A DNA stretch of 64,000 nt from Sphingobacteriaceae bacterium (lineage in GTDB: Bacteria; Bacteroidota; Bacteroidia; Sphingobacteriales; Sphingobacteriaceae): positions 1-64,000 of the forward strand of contig CANHGR010000004.1 of NCBI GenBank assembly GCA_947460875.1, written 5' to 3'. A program made the position numbers and the translations under genes. This document shows positions 27,101 through 35,652 of the stretch, piece after piece (position 1 is the stretch's first letter; each line of letters opens with the position of its first letter). The notes below the pieces were generated by a model. The model did not search any database and was not told where the DNA came from. It saw nothing but the letters and a program-made list of their open reading frames with translations.

Positions 27101-27200
27101 GATTTCTTTTATTTATGTATATTAAATAAATTTGGTGGAAATTTGTTTTCAATTACTAAATCTATCTACATATTTTTTAACAAACAAATTAAATTTTCAA

Positions 27201-27692
27201 ATGCCAACGTTCGATATTGTAAGCAAAATTGACAGTCAGACTCTCGATAATGCAATCAACAATGCAAAAAAAGAAATTCTAAACCGCTACGATTTCAACG
27301 ACTCCAAAAGTACAATCGAATTAGATAAAAAAACAAACGAAATTACCATTGTTACTGAGAATGATATGCGCCTGAAAGCTATTCAAGATTCTATTATTTC
27401 AAGGATGGTCAAGCAATCAATTGACCCCTCTTCTTTAGATATGGGAAAAGAACAGTATGCCTCTGGAAACATGCTTCGGAAAGAAATAAAAATCAGAGAG
27501 GGAATCGACAAAGAAGCTGCTAAGAAAATCATTAAAAAAATAAAAGATAGCGGAATCAAAGTTCAAGCGTCGATGATGGATGATCAAGTACGAGTACAAG
27601 GAAAAAAAATCGATGATCTACAGGCGGTTATCTCATTATGCCGAACTGAAGATTTCGGGCAACCTTTGCAATACATAAATATGAGAAACTGA
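27201..27692 (+). CDS. YajQ family nucleotide-binding protein
   Basis: 163 residues from the ATG at 27201, which fits the conserved family start MPTFDIVSK; an upstream TTG-initiated extension to 27132 is not conserved. Contains the duplicated ferredoxin-like fold with RYDFNDSKSTIEL (~30-42), DMGKEQYASGNMLR (~79-92) and QVRVQGKKIDDLQ (~134-146). YajQ proteins bind nucleotides or nucleic acid, and some bind cyclic di-GMP and act as transcription co-regulators. Cytoplasmic. Followed directly by the remains of an MgtC-like gene on the other strand. Confidence 0.92.
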   Translation: MPTFDIVSKIDSQTLDNAINNAKKEILNRYDFNDSKSTIELDKKTNEITIVTENDMRLKAIQDSIISRMVKQSIDPSSLDMGKEQYASGNMLRKEIKIREGIDKEAAKKIIKKIKDSGIKVQASMMDDQVRVQGKKIDDLQAVISLCRTEDFGQPLQYINMRN

Positions 27693-28045
27693 TAAATGAT
27701 GGTATTTTTTCTACAGATAAAACGCTCCTTGATGTTGAACTGATGGTGAGCACAGCCGCTAGATAATACTCCGATATACCGATAACCATTACCACTGCCG
27801 AACACAGCGTAATTGTCTTTAAATATTACTCTGGCACCTATGAACACGATTCCGGCAATGATATTTGCCTGCAATTAGGCGGTTTGTCTCTCCTCGCATT
27901 CTTTGGCATACGATGGTGAATACAGTCGATCCCAGGCAGATAAAATGATTGTGCGAAAGGCGGCTATTTTGTTTATATACTCCCTCTCAAAGCCAAGTAA
28001 GCTTCCACAAAAGACAGAAGTCAGTAGTCGTAAAAGATGCTCATT
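27693..28045 (-). pseudogene. Decayed MgtC/SapB family membrane protein gene
   Basis: No intact frame, but three frames joined in order rebuild an MgtC-like protein. The first (from 28042) reads HLLRLLTSVF, GSLLGFEREY, AAFRT. A one-base deletion then shifts to ICLGSTVFTIVC and TNRLIAG, and a one-base insertion restores NIIAGIVFIGARVIFKDNYAVFG. After a deletion that removes the usual LTTAA-IW block, a third frame gives VMVIGISEYYLAAVLTI. The order matches family motifs (GLERE, LRT, LGS, GIGFLGAGVIF). The 5' end lacks a start codon and abuts the stop of the GlcD-like gene. MgtC proteins are inner-membrane virulence or magnesium-stress factors. Clearly non-functional here. Confidence 0.78.
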
Positions 28046-29440
28046 TTAGAAAATTTTACCTGGATTTAATATTCCGTTCGGATCAAATGCCTTTTTAATA
28101 TGACGCATCAAATTCAAATGGGTTTCTGAATATTTAATAGACATAAACTCCTTTTGAACCAGCCCAATTCCATGTTCGCCAGAAATAGTGCCGCCAAGCT
28201 GGACTGTAAGCTGAAAAACCTCTGCAATTCCTTGCTTGAGTTTCTTGTTCCAGTCATCATCTGACATACCGGCCTTAATAATATTGACATGCAAATTTCC
28301 GTCGCCGGCATGTCCATAACAAACCGACTCAAAGCCGTATTTGTTTCCAATATCCTTGATTCCGGAAATTAAACGAGGTAGCTCCGCGCGCGGTACAACG
28401 GTATCCTCTTCTTTGTAAACTGAATTAGATTTGACAGAAACCGGCATCACCCGCCTGATTCGCCACAAATCTTCCTTTTGAGCTGCTGTATCAGCAAACA
28501 ACACGTCAGAACAGCCATGATTCTCCATTACAGTCGATATCCTTTCACAATCGGAAAACAGAATGTCCAAATTAGTGCCATCTACTTCGATGAGTAAAAA
28601 TGCAGCTGCATCGTCTTTTAGATCAAACTGTATTTTGTCATAAGCAATTACCCACTCTACGCCTTTCCGCTCCATAAATTCAAGGGCAGAGGGCAATATA
28701 CCGGCCCTAAATATAGCGGACACAGCTGCGCAGGCTTGTTCATTTGAAGGAAATGATGCCAATAACAAAACATCATGTGAAGGTTTAGGAATAAGCTTGA
28801 GAACTATTTTCGTAACGATCCCTAAAGTACCCTCAGAACCGATCATCAATTGTGTGATATTGTATCCTGAAGCATATTTCAAGGTATTGGCGCCAGTCCA
28901 TATGATCTCTCCTGTAGGTAAAACAACCTCCAGGTTTAAAACATATTCGCGGATAGTACCGTATTTTACAACGCGTGGGCCGCCTGAACCATGTGCTATA
29001 TTGCCTCCGAGAAAACAGCTCCCCTTACTTGAGGGGTCGACTGGATAAAGCATCCCACTTTTTGCTACTTCTGTGATAAATACTTCTGTGATAACCCCGG
29101 GCTCTACCGTTGCTTGCAAATTTCTATCATCAATTTCTAAAATACGATTGAATCCTTCCATCGATATTAATAACCCGCCATAAACAGGGAGAGCACCGCC
29201 ACTTAAACCGGTGCCGCCACCACGAGGCGTTACCGGGATCAATTCCTTGTTACACAAGGAAAGCAACTCTGATATTTGAGTTGAATTTTGTGGCTTCACT
29301 ACAACTTCTGGCGGGTACGCCAAATCCTCGGTTTCGTCCCTAGAATAACGCAAAACCTCGTCTGGAGAGGAAACAACGTTTTCAATACCAACAATTTCTA
29401 TAATTCTCTTAAAATTGCCTTCTGAAATTTTATTAAACAT
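28046..29440 (-). CDS. FAD-binding oxidase (GlcD / D-lactate dehydrogenase family)
   Basis: 464 residues from the ATG at 29440; a TTG at 29464 would overlap folB and is less likely. The N-terminal FAD_binding_4 (PCMH) domain has TPRGGGTGLSGGA (~75) and DPSSKGSCFLGGNIAHGSGG (~134-153, shown in part), with HGAGDG-like CYGHAGDGNLHVN and SGEHGIGLVQKEF in the C-terminal FAD-oxidase domain. Oxidises a 2-hydroxyacid such as glycolate or D-lactate. Single-subunit form with no Fe-S part. Immediately downstream of folB with no gap, so co-transcribed, though the pathways differ. Substrate not predictable. Confidence 0.9.
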   Translation of the reverse strand: MFNKISEGNFKRIIEIVGIENVVSSPDEVLRYSRDETEDLAYPPEVVVKPQNSTQISELLSLCNKELIPVTPRGGGTGLSGGALPVYGGLLISMEGFNRILEIDDRNLQATVEPGVITEVFITEVAKSGMLYPVDPSSKGSCFLGGNIAHGSGGPRVVKYGTIREYVLNLEVVLPTGEIIWTGANTLKYASGYNITQLMIGSEGTLGIVTKIVLKLIPKPSHDVLLLASFPSNEQACAAVSAIFRAGILPSALEFMERKGVEWVIAYDKIQFDLKDDAAAFLLIEVDGTNLDILFSDCERISTVMENHGCSDVLFADTAAQKEDLWRIRRVMPVSVKSNSVYKEEDTVVPRAELPRLISGIKDIGNKYGFESVCYGHAGDGNLHVNIIKAGMSDDDWNKKLKQGIAEVFQLTVQLGGTISGEHGIGLVQKEFMSIKYSETHLNLMRHIKKAFDPNGILNPGKIF

Positions 29441-29441
29441 G

Positions 29442-29807
29442 TTATCTGCTAAATTCGAGTTCAACTAAAGAGTGCTTCACTTCCCCACTTAAAGGAGGAT
29501 TTAGTTTCTGAATAGACACTTTGATGTACTTTACGCTAATAAATTCCAGACGGATACGTTCCAATATTGAATAGGCGACACTTTCTATCAGCTTACGCGG
29601 ACTTTTCATTTCCTCTGAAACAATATCGTAAAGAACTTCATAGTTTACAGTCCTTGCAATATCGTCATGACCTGTAGCAAAACCATCAAGGCTAGTTTCA
29701 ACATTTGCGATAAACTCGCTTCCGACAACCTGTTCTTCTTCATAAAAGCCGTGAAATGCAAAAAATCTGGCACCTTGAAGGGCAATTTTCTGTTGGATTG
29801 TTCCCAT
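29442..29807 (-). CDS. folB: Dihydroneopterin aldolase
   Basis: 121 residues, standard FolB length. The N-terminus IALQGARFFAFHGFYEEEQVVG with its FHGFYEEE block (~17-24), the central TVNYEVLYDIV (~53-63), the LIESVAY motif (~73-79) and a late conserved KLNPP (~101-105) match the tunnel-fold family. Converts 7,8-dihydroneopterin to 6-hydroxymethyl-dihydropterin in folate synthesis. The catalytic lysine equivalent is within VSIQKLNPP. Cytoplasmic octamer in characterised members. First gene of a two-gene unit with the GlcD-like oxidase. Divergent from the secreted-protein gene at 29957. Confidence 0.93.
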   Translation of the reverse strand: MGTIQQKIALQGARFFAFHGFYEEEQVVGSEFIANVETSLDGFATGHDDIARTVNYEVLYDIVSEEMKSPRKLIESVAYSILERIRLEFISVKYIKVSIQKLNPPLSGEVKHSLVELEFSR

Positions 29808-29956
29808 ATTTTAAAGTCGCTCTAAAAGTACTAACTCTCTAGATTATAAGAAGCGCGTAATTTAACTAAATTACGCTCGTTTAATCTAAAAAATAGAAGA
29901 CTGTTGTGAATAAAAATATTCTTAACTTTAAAACTAAAACATTTACTGAAAAACCA

Positions 29957-30658
29957 ATGATTTCGAGATTAATCTGTGCTGCTTATGTATTTTTTGTGCC
30001 TGCTTCAATTTTTGCTCAAACCGAATCTGCCGAGCAACAAAAGAGCGTAAGTAAATATCTGCTCGCTGATTTTACGCAAGCTAAAGTGCTTCTTAAATCC
30101 GGCAAAAGCTCCACTGCCTCAATGAACTACAATGTCTTAACTAAGGAGTTAGATTTCCAACAAAGTGGGAAACGACTTATCCTAGAAAACAATATCGTCG
30201 ATACCGTTTATTTACAAACTCGAAAACTAGTTCCTGGCGTTTCAGAAACCGGATTTTTTGAGATATTCGGAGGCGGAAGAACAGCAATATACCTTCAACA
30301 TGCAATGGCAATTGAGCAACAAAAAGGTGATATGGGCTATGGAAATTCTGAAACAAGCCTCATTCGCGAAATGTCTCCGATTAGTAGGCTCGAGGGCAGG
30401 AAAAAGACTGTAGGTTCTTCTCAATCAACCACGGAAAGCCTGAATAATGTCACTTTAGAAAAAGGTCAAAAATTAACGGATGTTTCAAAATTTTGGCTTA
30501 AAAAAAATGAAAAATTTATTCAAATAACCAATATAAATCAAGTGATAAAGAACTTTCCGGGAAAAGAAATTGTTATAGAAAATTTTATCAAAACCGAGAA
30601 AATTTCTTTTGCACGAAAAGAGGACATGATTAAATTGATTGAATATTGTAGTCGATAA
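29957..30658 (+). CDS. Secreted protein of unknown function, paralogue of the next gene
   Basis: Start set at ATG 29957, which opens a signal peptide ending ASIFAQ; a GTG at 29906 would precede it with 17 unlikely residues. 233 residues, no family recognised. Shared with the next gene: (K/Q)(Y/F)LL(A/S)DF near the mature N-terminus, SMNYN, GKRL, IDTV, VP..SET, a central Ser/Asn-rich variable stretch, WLKK(N/D)EKF and a C-terminal F(A/T)RK(E/K)D. The pattern resembles small periplasmic or surface proteins common in Sphingobacteriaceae. Followed by its relative after 65 bases, probably by duplication. Confidence 0.72.
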   Translation: MISRLICAAYVFFVPASIFAQTESAEQQKSVSKYLLADFTQAKVLLKSGKSSTASMNYNVLTKELDFQQSGKRLILENNIVDTVYLQTRKLVPGVSETGFFEIFGGGRTAIYLQHAMAIEQQKGDMGYGNSETSLIREMSPISRLEGRKKTVGSSQSTTESLNNVTLEKGQKLTDVSKFWLKKNEKFIQITNINQVIKNFPGKEIVIENFIKTEKISFARKEDMIKLIEYCSR

Positions 30659-30723
30659 TATTCGATTTCTGCTAGTTGATGTTTATGGGTAAATAGTAAT
30701 TTACAAATTATCAATTTAATACC

Positions 30724-31410
30724 ATGCGACTAAAATTCCTTTTGCTAATTCTTACAGTTTGCAGCCCGGGGTTGGTAAAAAGCCAGGAAGCAAACGCCAA
30801 AGTATCTCAGTTTCTCCTTTCAGATTTCGTTAATGGAGTGGTGAAGCAAAAAACAGGGAATATCTCCTTGGTTTCCATGAATTATAATACCTTTTATCAG
30901 GAATTAATATTTGAGCGAAATGGAAAGCGGCTTGCTTTGGTCCCTAACTTAATCGACACCGTATTTATACAGAACCGTGTATTTGTACCAGATAGCTCTG
31001 AAACTATATTTCTGGAATCTGTAGGCAACAAACAAGTGTCGATATTTGTTCAGCATAAGAGTAGAACAAGCAAGGGAAAGGATATTACTGGTTATGGCTT
31101 AACCAATAGCAGGGTTAGAAACGTTAGCGGTTTGAACTCTAATTCAGGTCGATCTACCCGAAATATATACACCCAATATTATGACATAAAATTACCCGAA
31201 GACCACATTTTGGTGGATGATACAAGATATTGGCTAAAAAAAGACGAAAAGTTTGTAGAACTATCAAGCTTCCACGGAATAGTTAAACTTTTCCCTGAAA
31301 AAAATGAGCAGCTTAAAAAATACATCAGAGAGAATCGCCTGGTATTTACCCGAAAAAAGGATACGATCAATCTAATTTCATTTGCATTCAACTCTTTTGT
31401 CTCTCTATAA
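30724..31410 (+). CDS. Secreted protein of unknown function, paralogue of the previous gene
   Basis: 228 residues with an N-terminal signal peptide (cleavage likely after VKSQ). Aligns along its whole length with the preceding protein: FLLSDF, SMNYNTFYQEL, NGKRLALVPNLIDTVF, VPDSSET, then a variable 40-residue Asn/Ser/Arg-rich centre and the conserved WLKKDEKFVEL and FTRKKDTI endings. No catalytic motif or membrane span is visible, and I do not recognise a named domain. Tandem location and shared motifs indicate an old duplication, since the DNA has diverged. Confidence 0.72.
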   Translation: MRLKFLLLILTVCSPGLVKSQEANAKVSQFLLSDFVNGVVKQKTGNISLVSMNYNTFYQELIFERNGKRLALVPNLIDTVFIQNRVFVPDSSETIFLESVGNKQVSIFVQHKSRTSKGKDITGYGLTNSRVRNVSGLNSNSGRSTRNIYTQYYDIKLPEDHILVDDTRYWLKKDEKFVELSSFHGIVKLFPEKNEQLKKYIRENRLVFTRKKDTINLISFAFNSFVSL

Positions 31411-31507
31411 GCCGTTTTGAGCTAAGCAGAAAATGTAAGCTTGATGGAAATACGTCCAGAATTCCTAAATTAAATTCCACCCGGACCAAATCGAAAACGA
31501 AAATTCT

Positions 31508-31972
31508 TCAGTGAAGAACCGCACGCTTGAGTGCCATTACATAGCCTAAATGAAGACCTTCATGAGCGATATTAAACGCAATTGAATCGTCGATGTTTGA
31601 AATCTTTACACCGTAGCTAGTGGTGTACTCTGAGTAGTTCTGAAACAATCCTTGTTTATAATCTTCCTCCAATTTAGCGTCTAGTGAAATGAAAAGCTCC
31701 TTTAACAGGTTTACTTCTTCAAGGCTGATAGAAGATTCTGGCCTACTTCCTTTTTTGTACTTGATTATCATCTCGTCTGTCAGGCCGGTTTCTACTCCGG
31801 AAAATTGATAACATAATAACTGGCGGGCCACTACCAGATGGCCAAGATGCCAGCCAACATTGTTGTTAAAATTAGACGGAATTTTGTTTAGCTCATCGAT
31901 AGAGAGCTCAGCAATAAGATTTAAAAAATTAAGTCTCGTTGCCGTTAAGATAGCAAATTCTATACCCACCAT
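31508..31972 (-). CDS. DinB-like four-helix-bundle protein
   Basis: 154 residues. The pattern of GWHLGHLVVARQLLCY (~40-55) and HEGLHLGYVMALKR (~136-149) places three His residues as in the DinB/YfiT-like putative metal-binding four-helix bundle family. Members include thiol-dependent transferases and damage-induced proteins, but most are uncharacterised. Last of a closely spaced minus-strand run lysC-lysA-glycosyltransferase-DinB (gaps 29, 33 and 39 bases). Cytoplasmic. Confidence 0.75.
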   Translation of the reverse strand: MVGIEFAILTATRLNFLNLIAELSIDELNKIPSNFNNNVGWHLGHLVVARQLLCYQFSGVETGLTDEMIIKYKKGSRPESSISLEEVNLLKELFISLDAKLEEDYKQGLFQNYSEYTTSYGVKISNIDDSIAFNIAHEGLHLGYVMALKRAVLH

Positions 31973-32011
31973 ATAATTAATTATTCAATAATTATGTTAC
32001 TCAGAAATTCC

Positions 32012-32824
32012 CTAAATGAAATATTGATCAATGCCCCTCTCTGCCCATGCAATTCTATTAGAGATTGATTCTTCCATCATTTTAATATTAAGCTGTTCAC
32101 GATCTCTTGAAGATTCTTTATGATAGATATGATAGACAACACCACCAAGTTTTAGAAACTTCTTATAAACTCCCGCATTAATCAGATAAATAGCAAGGTT
32201 TGAATCCTCTCTTCCCCAACCTTCAAACGTTTCGTCGTAACCGTTTACTTTAATTAAGTCAGCCCTCCAGAACGCCATATTGCAGCCCTTGACATAGAAC
32301 TGGCTATTCTTTTTGGTTTTATAATCCTTTGCTATTAGATGAGATAACGCTCTGATTCTTAAACCATTTAGAACATTAATTGCCCCGCCTGAAAAAAGAG
32401 AAATACTGGTCTGCTTATTCTTCAGGATAGACGCAGATAGCTTCTGGCTTAACAAAACCCTACTACCGGTAGTGAAAAAGCCATGCTCCGCAAGTAAAAG
32501 GTGATCTTCAATATAATGCCTTTCCAGCATCACGTCGCCATCGATCTGAATGATATAATCACCAGATGCCTTTGCAAAAGCCTTGTTTCTTATTTTCGCT
32601 ACCCTGAATCCCTCATCGGGTTGCCAAATATGTATGATCGGAACAGGAAATGATGCTTGAAATTGCTCGATCAACAATCTTGTGTCGTCTGTAGAACCGT
32701 CGTCAGCTATAATTATTTCATCGGGCATTGAAACTTGCCGGGCAACCGTTCTCAAACATATATCTAAAGCCTCTGGCCAGTTATATGTGGAAATCACCAA
32801 TGTACAGGAAGGTTTCGTTGTCAT
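32012..32824 (-). CDS. Glycosyltransferase family 2 protein
   Basis: 270 residues. GT-A fold: LVISTYNWPEAL (8-19), DDGSTDDT (~41-48), DGD metal-binding motif in IIQIDGDVM (~95), and a C-terminal GT7-like block GWGREDSNLAIYL (~203-215). Likely adds a sugar to a surface polysaccharide, lipid or protein. No transmembrane segment. Lies between lysA and the DinB-like gene in a tight minus-strand run, and no other polysaccharide genes are nearby. Acceptor and donor unknown. Confidence 0.88.
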   Translation of the reverse strand: MTTKPSCTLVISTYNWPEALDICLRTVARQVSMPDEIIIADDGSTDDTRLLIEQFQASFPVPIIHIWQPDEGFRVAKIRNKAFAKASGDYIIQIDGDVMLERHYIEDHLLLAEHGFFTTGSRVLLSQKLSASILKNKQTSISLFSGGAINVLNGLRIRALSHLIAKDYKTKKNSQFYVKGCNMAFWRADLIKVNGYDETFEGWGREDSNLAIYLINAGVYKKFLKLGGVVYHIYHKESSRDREQLNIKMMEESISNRIAWAERGIDQYFI

Positions 32825-32857
32825 TTTCGATAGCGATAGTATCCTGTGTGTAAATCT

Positions 32858-34021
32858 TTAGTTAGAATATTCTGACCTTACCGATTCGCGTAAGTTGTAT
32901 CCCGATGACATAACCTCTCCGTAAGCTCCTGCAGTTCGAATGGCTATTATATCACCTCGATATGATTCAGGAAGCTCTACTTCCTTTCCAAAACAGTCTG
33001 TAGACTCGCAAATCGGACCAACTACATCGTAGTTTACAAAGTTAGATTCAGACGAGCGCAGCGTCCGACTTAGGTTTTCTATTTGATGAAACGCCTGATA
33101 AAGCATCGGCCTAATCAACTCAGTCATCCCCGCATCAAGGATCAGAAAATTCTTTTTTAGTCCATTTTTAACGTACAAAACCCGGCTTATAAGACTTCCA
33201 CACGACGCGACTAGTGCGCGACCCAGCTCAAAATGAACTTCTTGTCCGGCATGACGGTGAAGAAATTGATCAAATACCTGAAAATAACTGTTGAAACTAA
33301 CCAAAGGACCAGCATTCGGCTTGTGATAGTCAACGCCGAGCCCCCCTCCTACGTTTAATACCTTTATGTGGAATCCTCGTTCTTCAAACCATTCATGCAT
33401 TTCGTTAACCTTGACGCACAAGCTCTTAAAAACCATCAAGTCCGTAATCTGCGACCCGATGTGGAAATGTATGCCTATAAATTCAAGATTTACGCACTGT
33501 TTTAACACTTCTACGCAATCTTGTAATTCCCATTGGTTAATGCCAAACTTATTTTCATCTAAGCCTGTGGTGATGTTGTGGTGGGTCTGTGCGTCAACGT
33601 TCGGATTAATCCGAATTGCTACTTTTGCTTTCTTAAATCTCTTTGCTGCCAAGCTATCTAACACCTTTAGCTCTTGTATCGATTCCACATTGAAACAAAG
33701 AATATCTAAGTCGAGCGCATCATTTATTTCTTTGTCCGATTTGCCCACTCCGGCAAAAACAGTCTTTTGGGGTGAAAATCCTATTGAAATGGCCTTTTTA
33801 ACTTCATTGCCACTTACACAATCGGCACCTAATCCACTTTCTCTTATCATTTCAAGCACGCGAGTATTGAAATTAGCTTTCATTGCGTAATGCACCTGAA
33901 AATTATATTTATCTGCAGCCTCTTTACAAGATTTTAAAGTATCTGACAAGATCCCTAGATCATAAAAATAAAAAGGCGTCTCTAATTGTGAAAAGCGGTT
34001 GACAGTATCTGGAGTAAACAT
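32858..34021 (-). CDS. lysA: Diaminopimelate decarboxylase
   Basis: 387 residues, slightly shorter than typical. The PLP-binding Lys is in YAMKANFN (~48), the glycine loop in NVGGGLGVDYH (~222-232), with FELGRALVA (~257-265), the active-site Cys block GPICESTDCFG (~339-349) and the C-terminal GAYGEVMSSGYN. Decarboxylates meso-diaminopimelate to lysine, the last step of lysine synthesis. Directly follows lysC (29-base gap), consistent with an aspartate-pathway operon. Confidence 0.93.
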   Translation of the reverse strand: MFTPDTVNRFSQLETPFYFYDLGILSDTLKSCKEAADKYNFQVHYAMKANFNTRVLEMIRESGLGADCVSGNEVKKAISIGFSPQKTVFAGVGKSDKEINDALDLDILCFNVESIQELKVLDSLAAKRFKKAKVAIRINPNVDAQTHHNITTGLDENKFGINQWELQDCVEVLKQCVNLEFIGIHFHIGSQITDLMVFKSLCVKVNEMHEWFEERGFHIKVLNVGGGLGVDYHKPNAGPLVSFNSYFQVFDQFLHRHAGQEVHFELGRALVASCGSLISRVLYVKNGLKKNFLILDAGMTELIRPMLYQAFHQIENLSRTLRSSESNFVNYDVVGPICESTDCFGKEVELPESYRGDIIAIRTAGAYGEVMSSGYNLRESVRSEYSN

Positions 34022-34050
34022 TCTAATAATAATTTCTTACTTTAAATTAA

Positions 34051-35394
34051 TCAGGTTAGCACAGGTGAGCTTTCAAACAAGCCTTTGTGTAAACTTTGCA
34101 AGGCTTCTGCTTTGTCTGAAGTATGTAAGAGTAATGAAATATTATAATTACTTCCGCCATAAGAAATCATACGGATTGGAATATTGCGTACCGCGTCAAG
34201 CACCGGCGCAACGAAGCCCTTCTTCTCTGCTCTAAAGTCGCCAACTACACAAATGATCGTCTGATCATGATCGATTTCCACTGAGCCAAAATCTGTCAAT
34301 TCTTTAATAATATCATCAAGGTTACGTGTATCATCTATTGTCACGGAGACGGCAACTTCAGACGTCGTTATCATATCGATCGGTGTTTTGTAACGTTCGA
34401 ATATTTCAAATACCTTTCTAAGAAAGCCGTATGCCAAAAGCATCCGCGTAGATTGAATTTTAATGGCAGTAATTCCGTCCTTCGCTGCAATGGATTTGAT
34501 CTTTCCTTTTTCACTGTCATTGGCAATCAAAGTGCCTCTAGCAGACGGATCCATTGTATTTAACAAGCGCACTGGAATTTTATACTTCTGTGCCGGAAAC
34601 ACGCTTTGCGGGTGTAAAATTTTAGCACCAAAATACGCTAACTCTGCAGCCTCATCGAAAGAAAGTTGTGCGACTGGCTTCGTGCCGTTAACAATTCGCG
34701 GATCATTATTGTGCATACCATCAATGTCTGTCCATATTTGCACTTCCTCTGCTCTGATAGCAGCACCAATTAAAGAAGCCGTGTAGTCGCTTCCTCCGCG
34801 ACGGAGATTATCAATCTCTCCGAATGAATTGCGACAGATATAGCCCTGTGTGATAAATAGATTTTTTTCAGGATAATTATTCAAGATCGCTTGCAAATGC
34901 TCGCCGATATATTCAACAACTGGCTCATTGTTCTCGTCAATCTTCATAAAATCAAGCGCCGGCAGCAATACTGATGAAACACCGGTTTCGGTCAGATAAA
35001 GGTGATATAAGGTAGTGGAAAGTAATTCGCCCTGCGCCAAAATAATCTTCTCTTCAATTGGCGTAAAAAGATCATTGGCCAGCGATGTAATGACAGCAAA
35101 ATGGTAGTCAATCAGTTCTTTGCCTTTCGCATATCCCTCATCCGATGAAAAAAGTTCGGCAATAAAGACCTCATACTTTTCGTGCAAAGATTTTGTAAGC
35201 TCCTTAGCTTTTCTGTTATCGTCGTTCAAATACGCCTGGCCAATTTCAACTAATGAATTAGTAGTTCCTGAAACGGCAGACAAGACAACAATCTGCTTAT
35301 CCTGCTGATTACCCTGAGGCAAGATGATACCTAACAACTTCTTCATCCGCTCCGGACTACCTACCGAAGTTCCTCCAAACTTTAAAATTTTCAT
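34051..35394 (-). CDS. lysC: Aspartate kinase (monofunctional)
   Basis: 447 residues from the ATG at 35394, matching the family start MKILKFGGTSVGS; the frame extends upstream to 35421 without support. Amino-acid kinase domain with KFGGTSVG (~4-11), RRGGSDYTASLIGAA (~194-208) and WTDIDGMHNNDPRIV (~215-229), then two ACT domains (from ~300) for feedback regulation. Phosphorylates aspartate as the first step to lysine, threonine, methionine and diaminopimelate. First gene of the lysC-lysA run, divergent from the phosphohexomutase. Confidence 0.93.
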   Translation of the reverse strand: MKILKFGGTSVGSPERMKKLLGIILPQGNQQDKQIVVLSAVSGTTNSLVEIGQAYLNDDNRKAKELTKSLHEKYEVFIAELFSSDEGYAKGKELIDYHFAVITSLANDLFTPIEEKIILAQGELLSTTLYHLYLTETGVSSVLLPALDFMKIDENNEPVVEYIGEHLQAILNNYPEKNLFITQGYICRNSFGEIDNLRRGGSDYTASLIGAAIRAEEVQIWTDIDGMHNNDPRIVNGTKPVAQLSFDEAAELAYFGAKILHPQSVFPAQKYKIPVRLLNTMDPSARGTLIANDSEKGKIKSIAAKDGITAIKIQSTRMLLAYGFLRKVFEIFERYKTPIDMITTSEVAVSVTIDDTRNLDDIIKELTDFGSVEIDHDQTIICVVGDFRAEKKGFVAPVLDAVRNIPIRMISYGGSNYNISLLLHTSDKAEALQSLHKGLFESSPVLT

Positions 35395-35510
35395 TATGGC
35401 AATTTTTTGACAGGGAAACAATCAACAAACCCAGTTTACTATTTCTCTAGCAGTGATTTTTATATTTTTTATTTTCTTTTAACTCACTATCTGCAAATAC
35501 CGAATTATTA

Positions 35511-35518
35511 TACATTTG
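35511..35518 (+). promoter_or_regulatory. Candidate Bacteroidota -7 box for the phosphohexomutase gene
   Basis: TACATTTG matches TAnnTTTG exactly and lies 134 bases upstream of the ATG at 35653 in the divergent lysC/phosphohexomutase intergenic region. No clear -33 element accompanies it. Confidence 0.35.
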
Positions 35519-35652
35519 CATTAGGGGGCTAAAATTAGTTAAAAACAAGGAATATTTATTTATAAACCAATTAATTTGAAAGCAATTCATTAGATGTCAG
35601 GACAATTGAAAAATTGTATCTTAACCTACCAGTATTTTACAAAACCCATATT

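Noticed and set aside
35395..35652. Lysine riboswitch upstream of lysC
   Set aside because: The ~260-base divergent gap is AT-rich without the conserved multi-helix pattern; no riboswitch motif was found.
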